A stretch of 64,000 nucleotides of DNA, taken from assembly GCF_040183065.1 (NCBI RefSeq), contig NC_091131.1, forward strand, positions 102,735,330 through 102,799,329. The letters run 5' to 3'. The position numbers and the translations under genes are program-made. The notes beneath the pieces are model-generated. The model had not been told where the DNA came from and did no database searches. It was given only the letters and a program-made list of their open reading frames with translations. The stretch comes from Periplaneta americana. Lineage: Eukaryota; Arthropoda; Insecta; Blattodea; Blattidae. This document shows, one piece after another, positions 44,700-55,680 of this stretch; the stretch's first letter is position 1, and the number at the start of each line of letters is the position of its first letter.

Positions 44700-45911
44700 C
44701 TTAGAGGCTATCTGCAATAGTTATAGGACTGAATTTTCATATGAAATGAAATCCTTGAAAAATATTTTTTAAACTAGATTTAGAACAGAGATTTTGATAT
44801 CAGTTTCGGATTATATACTGTACTTCAAGAACTTTTATTTTATTTCACCCACACAAAGTTGCTATGAGTTATTGTCTCCTTTTTATCCACATCCCTTGGT
44901 TCATAATCATTCATTGGCACATGCTCTTCAAAAATGTCTCATTTCAATCATGAGTTACGAAGCTTTAAAATTCAGATTTGTCAAAACTTTAAATTTTGAG
45001 TTGTTTCCCTTTTCAACTGGGTCATCGAATTTGGCTTGGATAACAGGAGTCGCAATAATAATTACGAAATCTGCCTACAATATAAATCAGTATCAACAGC
45101 TAGACACGCATTAACTATAAGGTAGGCCTATCATGCAACCATTGTCTTCTGGATAAGAAATTATACATGTGATCAAAGTGGATCCAGCAAGGGTGAATGA
45201 AACATTTTTTGCTTACAACGCAACCCAGCATTACTTTTTAAACCAAACGCTTTCATGTGACACAGTTTGAAGGGCTCTCAAGTAGGAAATGAAAGCATAT
45301 TATAAAACTAGAAGGTTCAAATGTAAACACGAACAGAAAAAAATGTATTTTCTTAACTGTTCACCATTATTTCACCACAGTTTCCCCTTAAAAGAAAATG
45401 TTCTTTTTCCAACTTTACTTCAGTCCGTTACGGTAACGATAATACTGTAACCTGCTGGGAAACGGCCTTCACTCTACCAAGACTGCTCGCCACCTGGATG
45501 GACGTAACTCCACTGGCAACCAGGAGTGCAGCATGGGTTCCCATTCCCCCTTGTCCTCTATACTTCTGTCTTAATCAGAATTTTTCCGTCTTGAACATAT
45601 TAGAGATTTGAAATTATTAATATTTTTGCAGCCCGGTATTTACCAGAAGTCATTTCAGTGGAAGGCTTCCACTTTTCAGCAACTTTTTTATATTATTTAT
45701 TTAATAATAACATATCAAACTGAAAACGTTACATGAAAGTACCCCGAAAGAGCAAAGCTCGTGTTCGGAGACAGTTCCGTTTTGATAAAATAACTTGAGA
45801 ATGACGCAAAATTTTACGTGATTAAAATTAAAAATGTTGGTACCAGAGATTACACATAATTCACAAAAATAAGTCTGTGTTGTTCCTAAAATAACATTTA
45901 TAGTTATTACA
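44700..45911 (+). other. Intron B4-B5, first part
   Basis: The conserved B intron blocks continue to about 44970 ('agaacagagattttgatat', 'gagttattgtctcctttttat', 'cataatcattcattgg'). A 'tttttgcag' near 45624 followed by a short open stretch was considered as an exon and rejected for lack of a donor. Confidence 0.5.
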
Positions 45912-46650
45912 CAAGGGTTGGGGCATAAGTCGTGGCAACTATTTTTTTTTAAGATAAGTGTTGGTATCACAAAATGTTATATGTCGCACGGAAGGCGTGC
46001 AGTCATAGTGTGTGTCCACAACACAAGATGGCTCTATGTTCGTCTGTAATAGAACAGAGAGTGATGTTAAATCAGTTGCCAGTGTAGCGTCACATTCTAG
46101 TATATACAATCACGAAGCTTGAGTTGATGAGGATACTAGGAACAATAGACTGTGCCAGTACTGTTTCACATTGTATGTGATGAGGCGATAGTAGCGATCC
46201 TAGTGGTTAGCAACTATCTATGGATGCATATTCTCTATGTATTGAGCTTCGTGACTGTATATACTAGACTGTGGTAGCGTCGTGCAGAATGGATCTAACT
46301 CGTGCTGAACAACGCTCGTATATCAAAATAGCCGTTCTCCATGGGAGAAATTCTAAAGAATGCCACAGAGAGTTTGTAGAAGCTGTCAGGAATAATGTCC
46401 TTTCATACCGGACAGTCGCGAGATGGGTAGCTAATTTGGGGGCCTTTAGAACGAGTATGTGTGCTGTAATCATTCTGGCAGAGGACCCCTGTAATGTTAT
46501 GGCAACGACCGTAACAAACATAAGAAAAATATTGGCATGTTGTTAAATGTCCGTACATTTCGTCCATTCCTTGTCCTTTCATCTGTATATTTCACATTTT
46601 ACACCCACGCTCGAATTCTCACAAAAAGAAATAGTTGCCATGACAACCCT
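45912..46650 (+). mobile_element. Internally deleted mariner-type element
   Basis: The left end 'caagggttggggcataagtc' with 'gtggcaactattttttttt' matches the complement of the right end 'aaatagttgccatgacaacc' + 'ctgg'. The coding part keeps only the N-terminal helix-turn-helix: 'MDLTRAEQRSYIKIAVLHGR', 'ECHREFVEAVRNNVLSYRTV', 'ARWVANLG' (46289-46440), after which the family sequence is lost. The catalytic domain is absent. The MITE at 46092 has inserted between the left end and the start codon. Confidence 0.7.
46092..46273. mobile_element. MITE, 'CACAGTCTAG' family, copy 2
   Basis: Ends 'acattctagtatatacaatc' and the complement of 'gactgtatatactagactgt'. Perfect direct repeat GTAGCGTC (46084-46091 and 46274-46281). 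It interrupts the mariner-type element 15 bp before its start codon. Confidence 0.82.
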
Positions 46651-48578
46651 GGTTCTTGAGAGTAGAAGATAGACAGAAACATAGGCTACATCAATCACAA
46701 ATATAAATACTATGTAGACTAATATTTAAACACCACTATAAGATACTTAAGAAGTAGCTGCTTTAAGATGATAGTAATAAAGTTAATAACAATAATACTA
46801 GTAATAATTGAGATGATTTATACCATAATTTCAGAGTGAAAAAGGATGATGTTGAGATTGGTGATTGGTTAATACTAACTTATTATTTGTGTAATCAGTG
46901 GCAAATCATGTTGATATAGGCTTGTAACAAAGATGAGATTGAGAGAAATAATATACTTAGGGAAGAAATAAACTTGCTTTACAAAGCATAGCACATATAA
47001 AGTAGGGAAGTTTGTCATATGCGTTGTTTAATCCTGGATTTGAAAATTTCATTATTAAAAGTAGCCAATTTTCGATTAAATTGTTTTATGCTCGACCATG
47101 CGGAAATGTAGTAATTATACACCTGGTAGTAGCTCTTTAATGCACCTCATTAAAGTACACCTATTCATTAAAGTTCAGGTGTTCAGCGAATGACAAGTCA
47201 CCTTTGTACCGTTATAAAACCGCAAGTATCGATTATTCTCGGATATGTAATCGAAAGACAATTAGCGAAAAATCACGGAGGCTGGAAATCCAATACTGTC
47301 GCAGAAGGTTATGTTCTGTTACTATAATAATTAGCGTTAATTGTAAATAATATTCAAATAAATTCAATTTGTCATCTCGTTTTTCAATTCTAAATCAATT
47401 TCCAGGTTATATCAGACTAATGTTCATCTTATTCTCTATCAAGGTCAATGACATTCGGCTTCGGAAAAAATCAATACTTTCGCGTCTGCGCACATCTCAC
47501 AATTCAGGTCAGTTCGCACATAACCATAACATGACCTAATTTTGAATAATTTCAAGTTAGAAATATGGTCGAGCATAAAAAGTCGTATGAAACTTGCCTA
47601 TAATGGTAATTAAGACGCTCGTATGAAAATTATGAAACACGCTTGCGCTCGTTTCATAAACAAACATACTTGCGTCTTAATTACTACCATTATAGGCCCG
47701 TTGCATAATGTACTATTATCAAATTATATAGATGTGTACCATAATTTGTACTATGTAAGAAAGCAGTAGATGTGAAGCATTTAGGTTCAACTAAAGTAAG
47801 AAATTAATTTGTAAAGTAAACAGTATCACGTGACTGAAATGAGGCTTGATTGGCCGCAGCTTAGCGCCACCGATTCTCAGCACGTGATCCCGCCCACTGC
47901 TGTACATTCCGTTTCATGTTAAAAATTTCTCGTTACTCGTCAAAGTAGACCTAGCGTCACTACTATGCATTCGTTTGCTTAGGAAACAATTACTGCCAAC
48001 TTAATTAAATTATTTCAAACTTTCGTGTAAGGCCAATCGCTGGCGGACAAAGGTGTTATTCCTCTGTTACGTTAACCACATTCACTGAGGATGCAGAAGC
48101 CATACTATTATTTGCTTACCTATGGGGACAAACTCAAGATCAAGTGACGATAACTTGTTACAGGAACATATTACCTTCGTATGGTTAATACTCTTCGTTT
48201 TTTATCCGCTTTCGTAGTAAATAAAATATAAAAGTGTCCTTTCTTTTCATAATGTTGTACGTATGAGTTACGTTATAAGCTTTATCGCTCTAGTAGGCCT
48301 ACTAACTAAAATTTAAATTTGCTTCTAAAATAAATACAAAGTTATGATCCTCGAATACGGAACTATATTTTCCTGCGTCGTGTGTTTCGACTACATACGA
48401 GGCAATGACGGGTATGTTAGCCACGAGCCTGTGTTTACATTAGGATTATTCTAACTCCGAAAATATTATGAGTATTGGATTTATTAATATATATTAAATG
48501 GTTAATAAAATGCAGTAGAATATATTATAGTCCACTGAGATTTTTAACATGATTTACAAGTTTCATTTCTTTTCACAG
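46651..48578 (+). other. Intron B4-B5, last part, with a small foldback
   Basis: Mostly unannotated. A foldback of about 105 bp lies at 47594-47698, with 'cctataatggtaattaagac' mirrored by 'gtcttaattactaccattat'. 'tttatgctcgacca' near 47088 and 'tggtcgagcataaaa' near 47567 are a further inverted pair, so 47088-47700 may be one larger old foldback element. Confidence 0.5.
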
Positions 48579-48647
48579 ATCTACGGTGTCCAGTTCGGGC
48601 GTGTAGTAGACCGTCCATATGTAGTCTTGCTTGTCACACGACGTCCG
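48579..48647 (+). CDS. Microexon B5 (23 codons)
   Basis: Acceptor TTTTCACAG ends at 48578; donor CCG|GTAAATAACTC begins at 48648. Phase 0 begins 'IYGVQFGRVVDRPYVVLLV' and ends 'TRRP', a hydrophobic beta-like stretch. The intron repeats the B pattern later ('acactgaattttcacatgat', 'aacaaggattttcatatcat' near 49000-49075) after a 300-bp insertion of unknown origin. Confidence 0.7.
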
Positions 48648-49347
48648 GTAAATAACTCTTGGTTATATATAGATAATAGTAATTTATATACAGGACATTC
48701 ATTTCAAAATTTCATTAAATTTAAGTTAAACAAAGCACGTCAATTTAGATATTGAGGGGAAAGTTTAAAACCAGAATTAATTGTCATTTGAAATTTCAAA
48801 GAGTGGGTGAGAATCGAGAGGATTAAAACTATAACGCAATTAACACTCGTTTTAACTTATTCCTAAATATCTAAATTGACACTTTTTTGTTTAAATTTAA
48901 TGTAATTTAATTCAAATAGTACATAGTTATTTAGACTTGGAAGTTTTGAAATGAAAGCCCTATATATTGCTTGTATTCTTTCCATAATCGTTGTAACACT
49001 GAATTTTCACATGATGGGCCGAAATATTTATTGAAATCAATTTTTTAAGCAGGGAACAAGGATTTTCATATCATTTCGTAGTTGCTAGCCGTCCATTATA
49101 CAACTTGATTTTGTTTCACTTACACAAGTAAACAGATCTTATTGTTTTCGTTTTATCCACACTTCTTAATTCATATAATCATTCATTGACAGAGGTATTG
49201 GCTTAATTCACAATTTGCCATTTGAAAGTAATTTGATCGAACTTTTTTTTTTTTTTTTGAGATTACTAAATTTAAAGTTTTTGTTGCATATAACTCGTGA
49301 ATTAACATAACTTCTACCAAATTATATAAAAGTATAGCCTACTTATA

Positions 49348-49589
49348 ATTAAGGTTTCGGCCAGTGTACGGGACCGGTGCCCACCCAGCATCGTGATGCA
49401 CTTGGGGAGCTATGATAGGTAGCCAAATTCGGTTGCGAATGCCAGCTATAACCGCTGGGGGCATCATCGTGCTAACCACACGATACCTCCATTCTGGTTG
49501 GATGATCGTCCACCTCTGCTTCGACATGTGGGCATGAGGCCAGCAGACGGCTGGTCGGTCTAGGCCCTTCAAGTGCTATAGCGCCATGG

Positions 49590-49650
<61 letters not shown>
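49348..49650 (-). repeat. SINE, 'GTGGCG...' family, with (ATT)n
   Basis: A reverse-orientation copy of the SINE at 41108. 'ccattctggttggatgatcg' and 'tgctaaccacacgatacctc' match the complement of that copy. The ATT tract at 49591-49650 is on the same element side as the AAT tract of the other copy, so the microsatellite travels with the SINE end. Confidence 0.8.
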
Positions 49651-49651
<1 letters not shown>

Positions 49652-49739
49652 GGTAATGAGATAAAATTTTCACAAAAATACTCTTCATTTTTTAGCGCTA
49701 AAATAAAAAGATGATCAAATTTGTCAAAAATCGACTCCT

Positions 49740-49885
49740 TTCAGTAGTACATCACCTTAATGGATTGATGGAAAACCACGGGAAAAACATGAAACAGGTA
49801 ACTTGTCCCAACCAGGATTTGAACCCGTGCCCTCTCGTTGCAGTGTCACATGTGCTAACCATTATCCACAGCGATGAACCTCACG
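49740..49885 (-). repeat. tRNA-like SINE fragment
   Basis: The minus strand contains an A-box-like 'ggataatggttagcacatgt' and a B-box 'gcacgggttcaaatcctggt' at tRNA spacing, followed by 'gttgggacaagttacctgtt'. No acceptor-stem pairing could be made. Confidence 0.55.
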
Positions 49886-50184
49886 AAAAAAGTGCATACA
49901 TTTTTAAGAAGTGGCATCTGAGAGCAGAATTAATAAAAATCACAATTAGTTTTATTAATGTTTGAACATTGAAGAAATTATACTTTTTTACAAATTAAGA
50001 AATCAAGAGTATGGCATTACTAATGCTCCATTGCACAATATGCAATAAAGATAAAAAAATATTTTTTTAAGAAATAAGTTTTTCACTAAGAAAAAAATAA
50101 AGAGAGCAAAATAAGTTTAATTTTTTTAAGTGTTTATAAGAAAAGATTGAAATTAAAAACTTGTACTTATGATATTGATATGTA

Positions 50185-51293
50185 CAGGGACATTATTCTA
50201 TTTTTCTAATATTTCTAATATTAACCTGGCTATACCTTTGGATCAACGATTAAGAACCGGAAACACCGTTTGCTACCCCCTTCCACGACTGGAGTTCGAT
50301 GATACTGGCGTAATATACAAACAAATCACTTTACTAGGTATAGGAGGGAAGAAAAGTAGTTCATCCATTTACGTAAACTAGGAAATATCGCGATTTTGAG
50401 TTTGATAATTTTCATTAGGTTTTTGTTTAATCAAAATACAGTACAGTATTAACAATGAGAGTTTTTACTCACGAACTGAGCTATCCATGCGGACGTATTC
50501 ATTATGCAGTGTATATTATGCCGTCTACAGCACATTAGCGTACACTATAAATAATGAAGTTAAATTGAAAAATAATCATAATATGGATATTTAAACACAT
50601 TTTTGAAAATGGTGACCGTTCATTTCGATACAGGCTTCAGTTCTAATGTACATATTATCGCACTATAGACTATTTTACGTAATTTCAATTACCAGGTTCG
50701 TACTTCGTACCAGTAACTCATGTTGAAATAATTCTGTACCTATTCTATAAAAGAGACCTTACGTACTGTAAATTCAATCTTCACTTCTGCCCGATCCGAA
50801 AAGATAAAATTACTCAGACATGCTGTCTACTGTCCGTCCAAGTGGTTATGTCGTAGGGTCGTAGAAAGGGGGGAAATCACGTGACAGTTAATTACTTAAC
50901 GAGGCCCTCTTATTTAAGTTATTTTAAACAGTTGTATAATATTACGTAGACGTCCAATTCCTAACAGAAATTAATATTCTCAGAAAAGAGCTAAGACAGC
51001 CCAGCCACTAGCATTTACAGAGAGGCGAATAGAAGCAAGTGGGGAAAACCAGGATGCGACGTAGGCCAATATAGAAAATGATGCAATATTGAAAGCTCTT
51101 TCGTCACTGGAAAACGCGAACATATTTTTGGGACGTACTGTTTACTATGACCGTAAGGCTACTATGACTGTATATGCGGTCTTGGATCTGTGTGGAGGAC
51201 GGTTGAACTTCATTAGTAGAAGGGGTGGGAGTGAAGTACATTAAAAAACTCACGTACAATAAAAATTGAAGTAAAAATAAAGTGATGTCCCTG
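50185..51293. mobile_element. Tc1-type non-autonomous element, 1.1 kb
   Basis: Ends 'cagggacattattctatttt' and the complement of 'aaaataaagtgatgtccctg', bounded by TA (50183-50184 and 51294-51295). The left 330 bp are shared with the element that starts at 63560. No transposase frame remains. Confidence 0.78.
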
Positions 51294-51581
51294 TATATTC
51301 TGTAAAAATTTCAACTCTGCAGCTAAAAAATTGTGGAAAAAAAAAGTTTGCAGATCCCTGGTCTACACTATTATATTGTCACGTTGTCGGTCATGGTTCG
51401 AATCCATCCCAGTTAGGTCTGGAATATTTCACTGATACTTGTGGCGTATAAAGTCGCAGTTGCGATATTTTTGGGGTTCTCCCATTTCGCCATCTTGGGC
51501 ATGAACATAATTAAAGTCAAATCAAGATTTTCAGGTATAACTCCCTGTAAAGTTGATTTGAATAATTTCGAGGGAAAAACT

Positions 51582-51656
51582 GTTCCGTAGCCGGGTATCG
51601 AACCCGGGACCTTTGGTTTAACGTACCAACGCTCTACCACTGAGCTACTCGGGAAC
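51582..51656 (-). tRNA. tRNA-like sequence 1 (probably SINE-borne)
   Basis: 75 nt starting 'gttcccgagtagctcagtgg'. The D arm GCTC/GAGC, anticodon stem TTGGT/ACCAA and T arm CCGGG/CCCGG all pair. The acceptor stem pairs only in part and is the weakest of the three. The loop ACGTTAA would place GTT at the anticodon, but base 33 is C instead of T. The loop anomaly, multiplication and non-tRNA tail argue for a repeat rather than a working gene. Confidence 0.4.
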
Positions 51657-51867
51657 TCTAACCGACACCGATCCAATTTTTCCCTCTATATCCACAGACC
51701 TCAAAGTGGGCTGACAACCGTCAAGCAACCAACTTCGAGTGCACACTAACTCCGTGTGACTTAAATTGTGGTTTTCTGTTAACGAACAGTGACGTGTATT
51801 ATGCAAATCAAGATTTTCAGGTATAACTCCCTGTAAAGTTGATTTGAATAATTTCGAGGGAAAAATT

Positions 51868-51942
51868 GTTCCGGAGCCGGGTATCGAACCCGGGACCTTT
51901 GGTTTAACGTACCAACGCTCTACCACTGATCTACTCGGGAAC
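51868..51942 (-). tRNA. tRNA-like sequence 2 (probably SINE-borne)
   Basis: The same 75-nt fold as copy 1, with 'gttcccgagtagatcagtgg' at the 5' end: a C-to-A change breaks one D-stem pair. The acceptor stem is GTTCCCG against CCGGAAC with one mismatch. Confidence 0.35.
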
Positions 51943-52155
51943 TCTAACCGACACCGATCCAATTTTTCCCTCTATATCCACAGACCTCAAAGTGGGCTGA
52001 CAACCGTCAATAATACACGTCACTGTTCGTTAACAGAAAACCACAATTTAAGTCACACGGAGTTAGTGTGCACTCGAAGTTGGTTGCTTGACGGTTGTCA
52101 GCCCACTTTGAGGTCTGTGGATATAGAGGGAAAAATTGGATCGGTGTCGGTTAGA

Positions 52156-52230
52156 GTTCCCGAATAGCTCAGTGGTAGACCGTTGGTACGTTAAACCAAA
52201 GGTCCCGGGTTCGATACCCGGCTCCGGAAC
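52156..52230 (+). tRNA. tRNA-like sequence 3 (probably SINE-borne)
   Basis: Plus-strand copy, 'gttcccgaatagctcagtgg' to 'gctccggaac'. The 'gtagaccg' after the D loop replaces GAGCG and breaks one D-stem pair. The T arm and anticodon stem are intact. Confidence 0.35.
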
Positions 52231-52567
52231 AATTTTTCCCTCGAAATTATTCATAATTAAAGTCATTGTTTACTCTATTCAATTACATATCCATATCATT
52301 TCTCTCATTACAAGTTCTCGGGTTATTTCTGAGTTCATAAATATTCTCGGGCAGAGTTTTGTAAACCTAATAAAATGTAGCCTACCTGTAATCAGTAGGG
52401 ATCGTACTTAATCCCAGAAGGCTACAAGACGCACGTCCATATAGTAAGCGAAGTACTTGACTGAAGGCTCACGCGTCTCTTGTTTCGTCAAGTAGGGCAG
52501 AACAAAACATGGACCACTTTAACAATATTACACTAATATTTACAATTAAAATTATTTACACTATGTA

Positions 52568-52945
52568 CAGTAGTGGCAAAAAAAAAACCGGACCGATCCT
52601 TGTAGCTGATTTCAGAGCCTTGTTCACTCCAGAGCACGATAGACTGGTAACTAAGACTTTCGTGGTTCGAATCCTGCCTGGGCAGGAAACTTTTTTTGTT
52701 CCTTATTCCCAATACTTTTCGATTGCAGCGATATTTTACTACTTAATTAACTTATTCCCAGAACATGAATTTTACCAGCTATCGAAAAGTATTAGGAATA
52801 AATTTGAACAAGGAACAAAACAAAGTTTCCTTCCCAGGCAGGATTCGAACCACGAAAGTCTTAGTTACCAGTCTATCGTGCTCTGGAGTGAACAAGGCTC
52901 TGAAATCAACTACAGGGGTCGGTCCGGTTTTTTTTGCCACTACTG
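52568..52945. mobile_element. Foldback mariner-type MITE with mirrored tRNA-like arms
   Basis: Ends 'cagtagtggcaaaaaaaaaa' and its complement, within TA (52566-52567 and 52946-52947). Arms of about 150 bp are nearly perfect inverted copies, each containing 'actttcgtggttcgaatcct'. Compared with the copy at 27734, the left arm has been duplicated in inverted orientation to replace the right arm. Confidence 0.85.
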
Positions 52946-53557
52946 TACACTAAAACATGCTGTTTTTAATATTTACACTAGGCCTATCGCCAACCAAACT
53001 TTACAAGGGATACTCAAAATGAAAAAAAGGAATTCACAGAACTTCAGTATTTCTTGATTTATTCTGATACACTCTAATCGTAGATATGAGATAGAACAGA
53101 TCAGTCATTTAACTGTGAGAAAGACAATGGGCTGTTTTCGTGATAGATTGGGGCATTGGCTGTGAATAGTTCTCATTTTGAGCATTTGTTAAAAAGTTTG
53201 ATTCGTGATAGTGTTTTGTTTATTTTTATGACCTATTTCACATGATTTTACGTATTTTATTTATTTGTCTCAAGTTTAATAAAGAGTTAAAAGATACGAA
53301 ACGGGTAAAATTTAATGGAGACTGAATTAAAATAGAATGCCATTTTGAAAAAAAAATGAAGTTTACTGTCAAAATCTATATGCCTGAATAACGTTTTTCG
53401 AACACTGGTTTATCTCTAACAGCTTTTGTGTAAAACTCTTTCCTGCCAAATTAACATTTAAGACATTAAGAGCAATATTCCATACTTAATGAACACACTA
53501 CATAATTCAGCTATGTATTTTCGACATTATTTTAATTAGTTACTTTTCTTTCAACAG

Positions 53558-53677
53558 GTGCATCCAGGTCGCCGAGATATAATTTATCCTGACGACAGGG
53601 ACATTATTGATATGGGTCTGGGCCCACGGAGACCTTCTATAACAATAGAACGGTTCACGGTCTACTACGACCACAGG
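53558..53677 (+). CDS. Microexon B6 (40 codons)
   Basis: Acceptor CTTTCAACAG ends at 53557; donor AGG|GTGAGTACTGAG begins at 53678. Phase 0 begins 'VHPGRRDIIYPDDRDIIDMG' and ends 'SITIERFTVYYDHR', open. It is the longest exon, and the only one in the B series with a GTGAGT donor. The B intron blocks follow ('aaggatgttgatattagttt', 'aatcattcactgacatagg'). Confidence 0.72.
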
Positions 53678-54798
53678 GTGAGTACTGAGTATTTTGTTAC
53701 GTAGATGACAGAGAGTGTTACTTAAAGGCTTTCTGTAATCCTTGTAATACCAAATCTAATGGTAAACATTTACTGAAATCAGTTTTTAAGCTATATGTAT
53801 ACTTTATGGTTTATTACAAGGATGTTGATATTAGTTTCGCAACTGTATGCCTTCTTTAAGCGCTTTACTAAACTTTTGTTCCAGTTTTACAATAGGTGCT
53901 ATCCTAGGATGCTATGTGTAATTATCTCTCTTATTCACCTTCCTTAATAATCATTCACTGACATAGGTATTCCCTTCATTTGCAATTTGTCTTTTGAGCA
54001 CAGTTTTATTAAACTTGTTTGATGAATAGGCATGCTACAGAGTAGGTCTACTGATAAATATTCCCATTCTTTTTAAATATAAAAATGAAGGCTAGGAAGT
54101 GAAAGATAATTGTTATGTTTATGTTTACTGTTTATATTCTTAAAAATTAAAATGGAATAACTTTTCGAAAGTGATAGCTGCTCACTCAAAGTTACATAAA
54201 CAAAACAACAACAGCTCTAGTACTATTGCATTAAAAATTACTAGCATACATAAACTAAAATATTATCTTGCTTCAATTTATATGTATTCTGAATCTTCAT
54301 GGTAACCCATAGAAAAGGCAACTGTAACTTTTTGTTATCTCTCTCTGTCTCGCCCTGACATTGCAAAATTACCATATATCTTCTGTGATTAATTTTAAAT
54401 GTTATGGCACAACTAAGATGTGCTTAAATAATACGCTGTAAATTCTTGAAATGTGTTCATTCTTCCATCTTTGTAAGATATCTCATCATTACCATCCTCA
54501 TGATTCTGAGAAGGTGATCCGTTTGTATGTTAAATATTTATGCACTCTTCGAAATCCCTGTTTGCCAGCAAACAACTTCTGTCTCGTGGATTTTTCTATT
54601 CCTGTTGCAACCCTCAGTCAAGGTAATAGTGGGATAGGTAGATTATTTATTTCTAGCTTTTACAAATAATTTATTCCTGCTGAAACGTGTATTACTCTAA
54701 TTTCTTAGCATTTTCCAGTGTCCTCTCATGACAGGGTACCTAAGTAATGTAAGGTAATTCGAGTGTCGATTTTGCGACACCTCTTGTTTATAATTTTG
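53678..54798 (+). other. Sequence after exon B6
   Basis: The B-type intron signature is recognisable to about 54010. Beyond it is AT-rich sequence without a supported exon or repeat. Confidence 0.5.
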
Positions 54799-55014
54799 GG
54801 GAGAGTTGAGTAGTTTCGGACATCGGGTAATATCGGACAGTGAGTTTCTTTCATCTTCCACCAGATGATAGTACCTGAACGACATGGTTACGTTTCTATG
54901 ATGTCGCATACAGAAACGTAACCATGTCATTCAGGCACTACCATCCGTTGATAGATGAAAGAAACGCACTGTCCGATATTACCCGATGTCCGATACTACC
55001 CAACTCTCCCCTAT
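54799..55014. mobile_element. Foldback MITE, 216 bp
   Basis: Palindromic: 'gggagagttgagtagtttcg' mirrored by 'actacccaactctccc', and 'atggttacgtttctatgat' mirrored by 'acagaaacgtaaccatg' at the centre. It is non-coding. Confidence 0.8.
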
Positions 55015-55482
55015 ATTAACGAACCATCATCCTTACAAAATGGACAGGTTTTTATTAATTCTGATGATACAACACTTCTCAACTACAATAGCAGCAAAAT
55101 TCAGATATCCCATTCTTGATTTTTTCCGAATTAAATTAGCCTGCCATCAACAGATCTGTGCAAATCTCTCTCTCTCTCTCTCTCTCTTTTTTCGAACTGT
55201 CGCTTGGTCTATTATTGCGTAACTTCGTCCAAATATACCAACATTATTTCCATCTTCAGAAAAGAGCTCTTAGATATATTTTCAACTTAAACATACAGAT
55301 TCATGCAGACAAGCATTTAGTTCGTTAAATTCCCTACATATAATGGAAGTGATTATATTAATATTATCATATCATTAATATCATCATATTATATTATATC
55401 ATCATAATAATATCATATAAAGAAAGTTATATTAATATCTCTAATCAACTCATTCATACACACAATGCCAGAATATATGAAA
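55015..55482. other. Unannotated spacer
   Basis: Holds a (TC)n run at 55167-55188 and TATCA-rich sequence at 55350-55420. No gene was seen. Confidence 0.5.
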
Positions 55483-55680
55483 CGAGTTGGCTCAGGCGGT
55501 AGCGTTTGAGACTCGCATTTGAGAGGTCCCGGGTTCAAAACCCGTTGCCGACCAATCTGACTGAGAATTTTCATGGCTTCCCTCTGTCACAGATGCAAAT
55601 GTGGGATTGGAAATTTGCATGTCATGATTCATCATCGTCTCAATCACCAATACCACAAACATTAATCAAACATTTATAAT
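55483..55680 (+). repeat. tRNA-derived SINE
   Basis: A-box-like 'gttggctcaggcggtagcgt' and B-box 'cccgggttcaaaacccgttg' at tRNA spacing, then a unique body ('atgcaaatgtgggattggaa'). The right limit is approximate. Confidence 0.7.

Larger units (their letters stand above)
51518..52255. repeat. Triple tRNA-like repeat: two direct copies and one inverted
   Basis: A unit beginning 'caaatcaagattttcaggta' occurs at 51518 and again at 51804 (period 286). An inverted copy follows from about 52011 to 52255. Each unit holds one tRNA-like sequence on its inner strand. The second and third units meet head to head and can form a long hairpin. Confidence 0.85.
28864..53677 (+). other. Locus: microexon-array gene, ten visible exons
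   Basis: Ten short exons on one strand total 789 nt (263 codons). Each is divisible by three and open in phase 0, so any can be skipped without changing frame. The first four (A1-A4) sit in one tandem duplication series and the next six (B1-B6) in another; introns within each series align to one another. The exons are markedly GC-richer than the AT-rich introns. Start, stop and promoter are unresolved: no initiating exon was found upstream, and only a tentative terminal exon lies at 56170. The product is unknown: an Arg/Trp/Ser-rich A section, then a B section with mixed hydrophobic and acidic peptides. It is not a recognised transposon gene, because transposons interrupt its introns but none of its exons. 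Confidence 0.72.

Noticed and set aside
45590-45720. A further microexon after 'tttttgcag' at 45624
   Set aside because: No usable GT donor follows in the open stretch, and the shared B-unit intron blocks do not flank it.
52509-53057. A 182-codon open frame
   Set aside because: It runs through the palindromic mariner-type MITE, and the open state follows from its composition.
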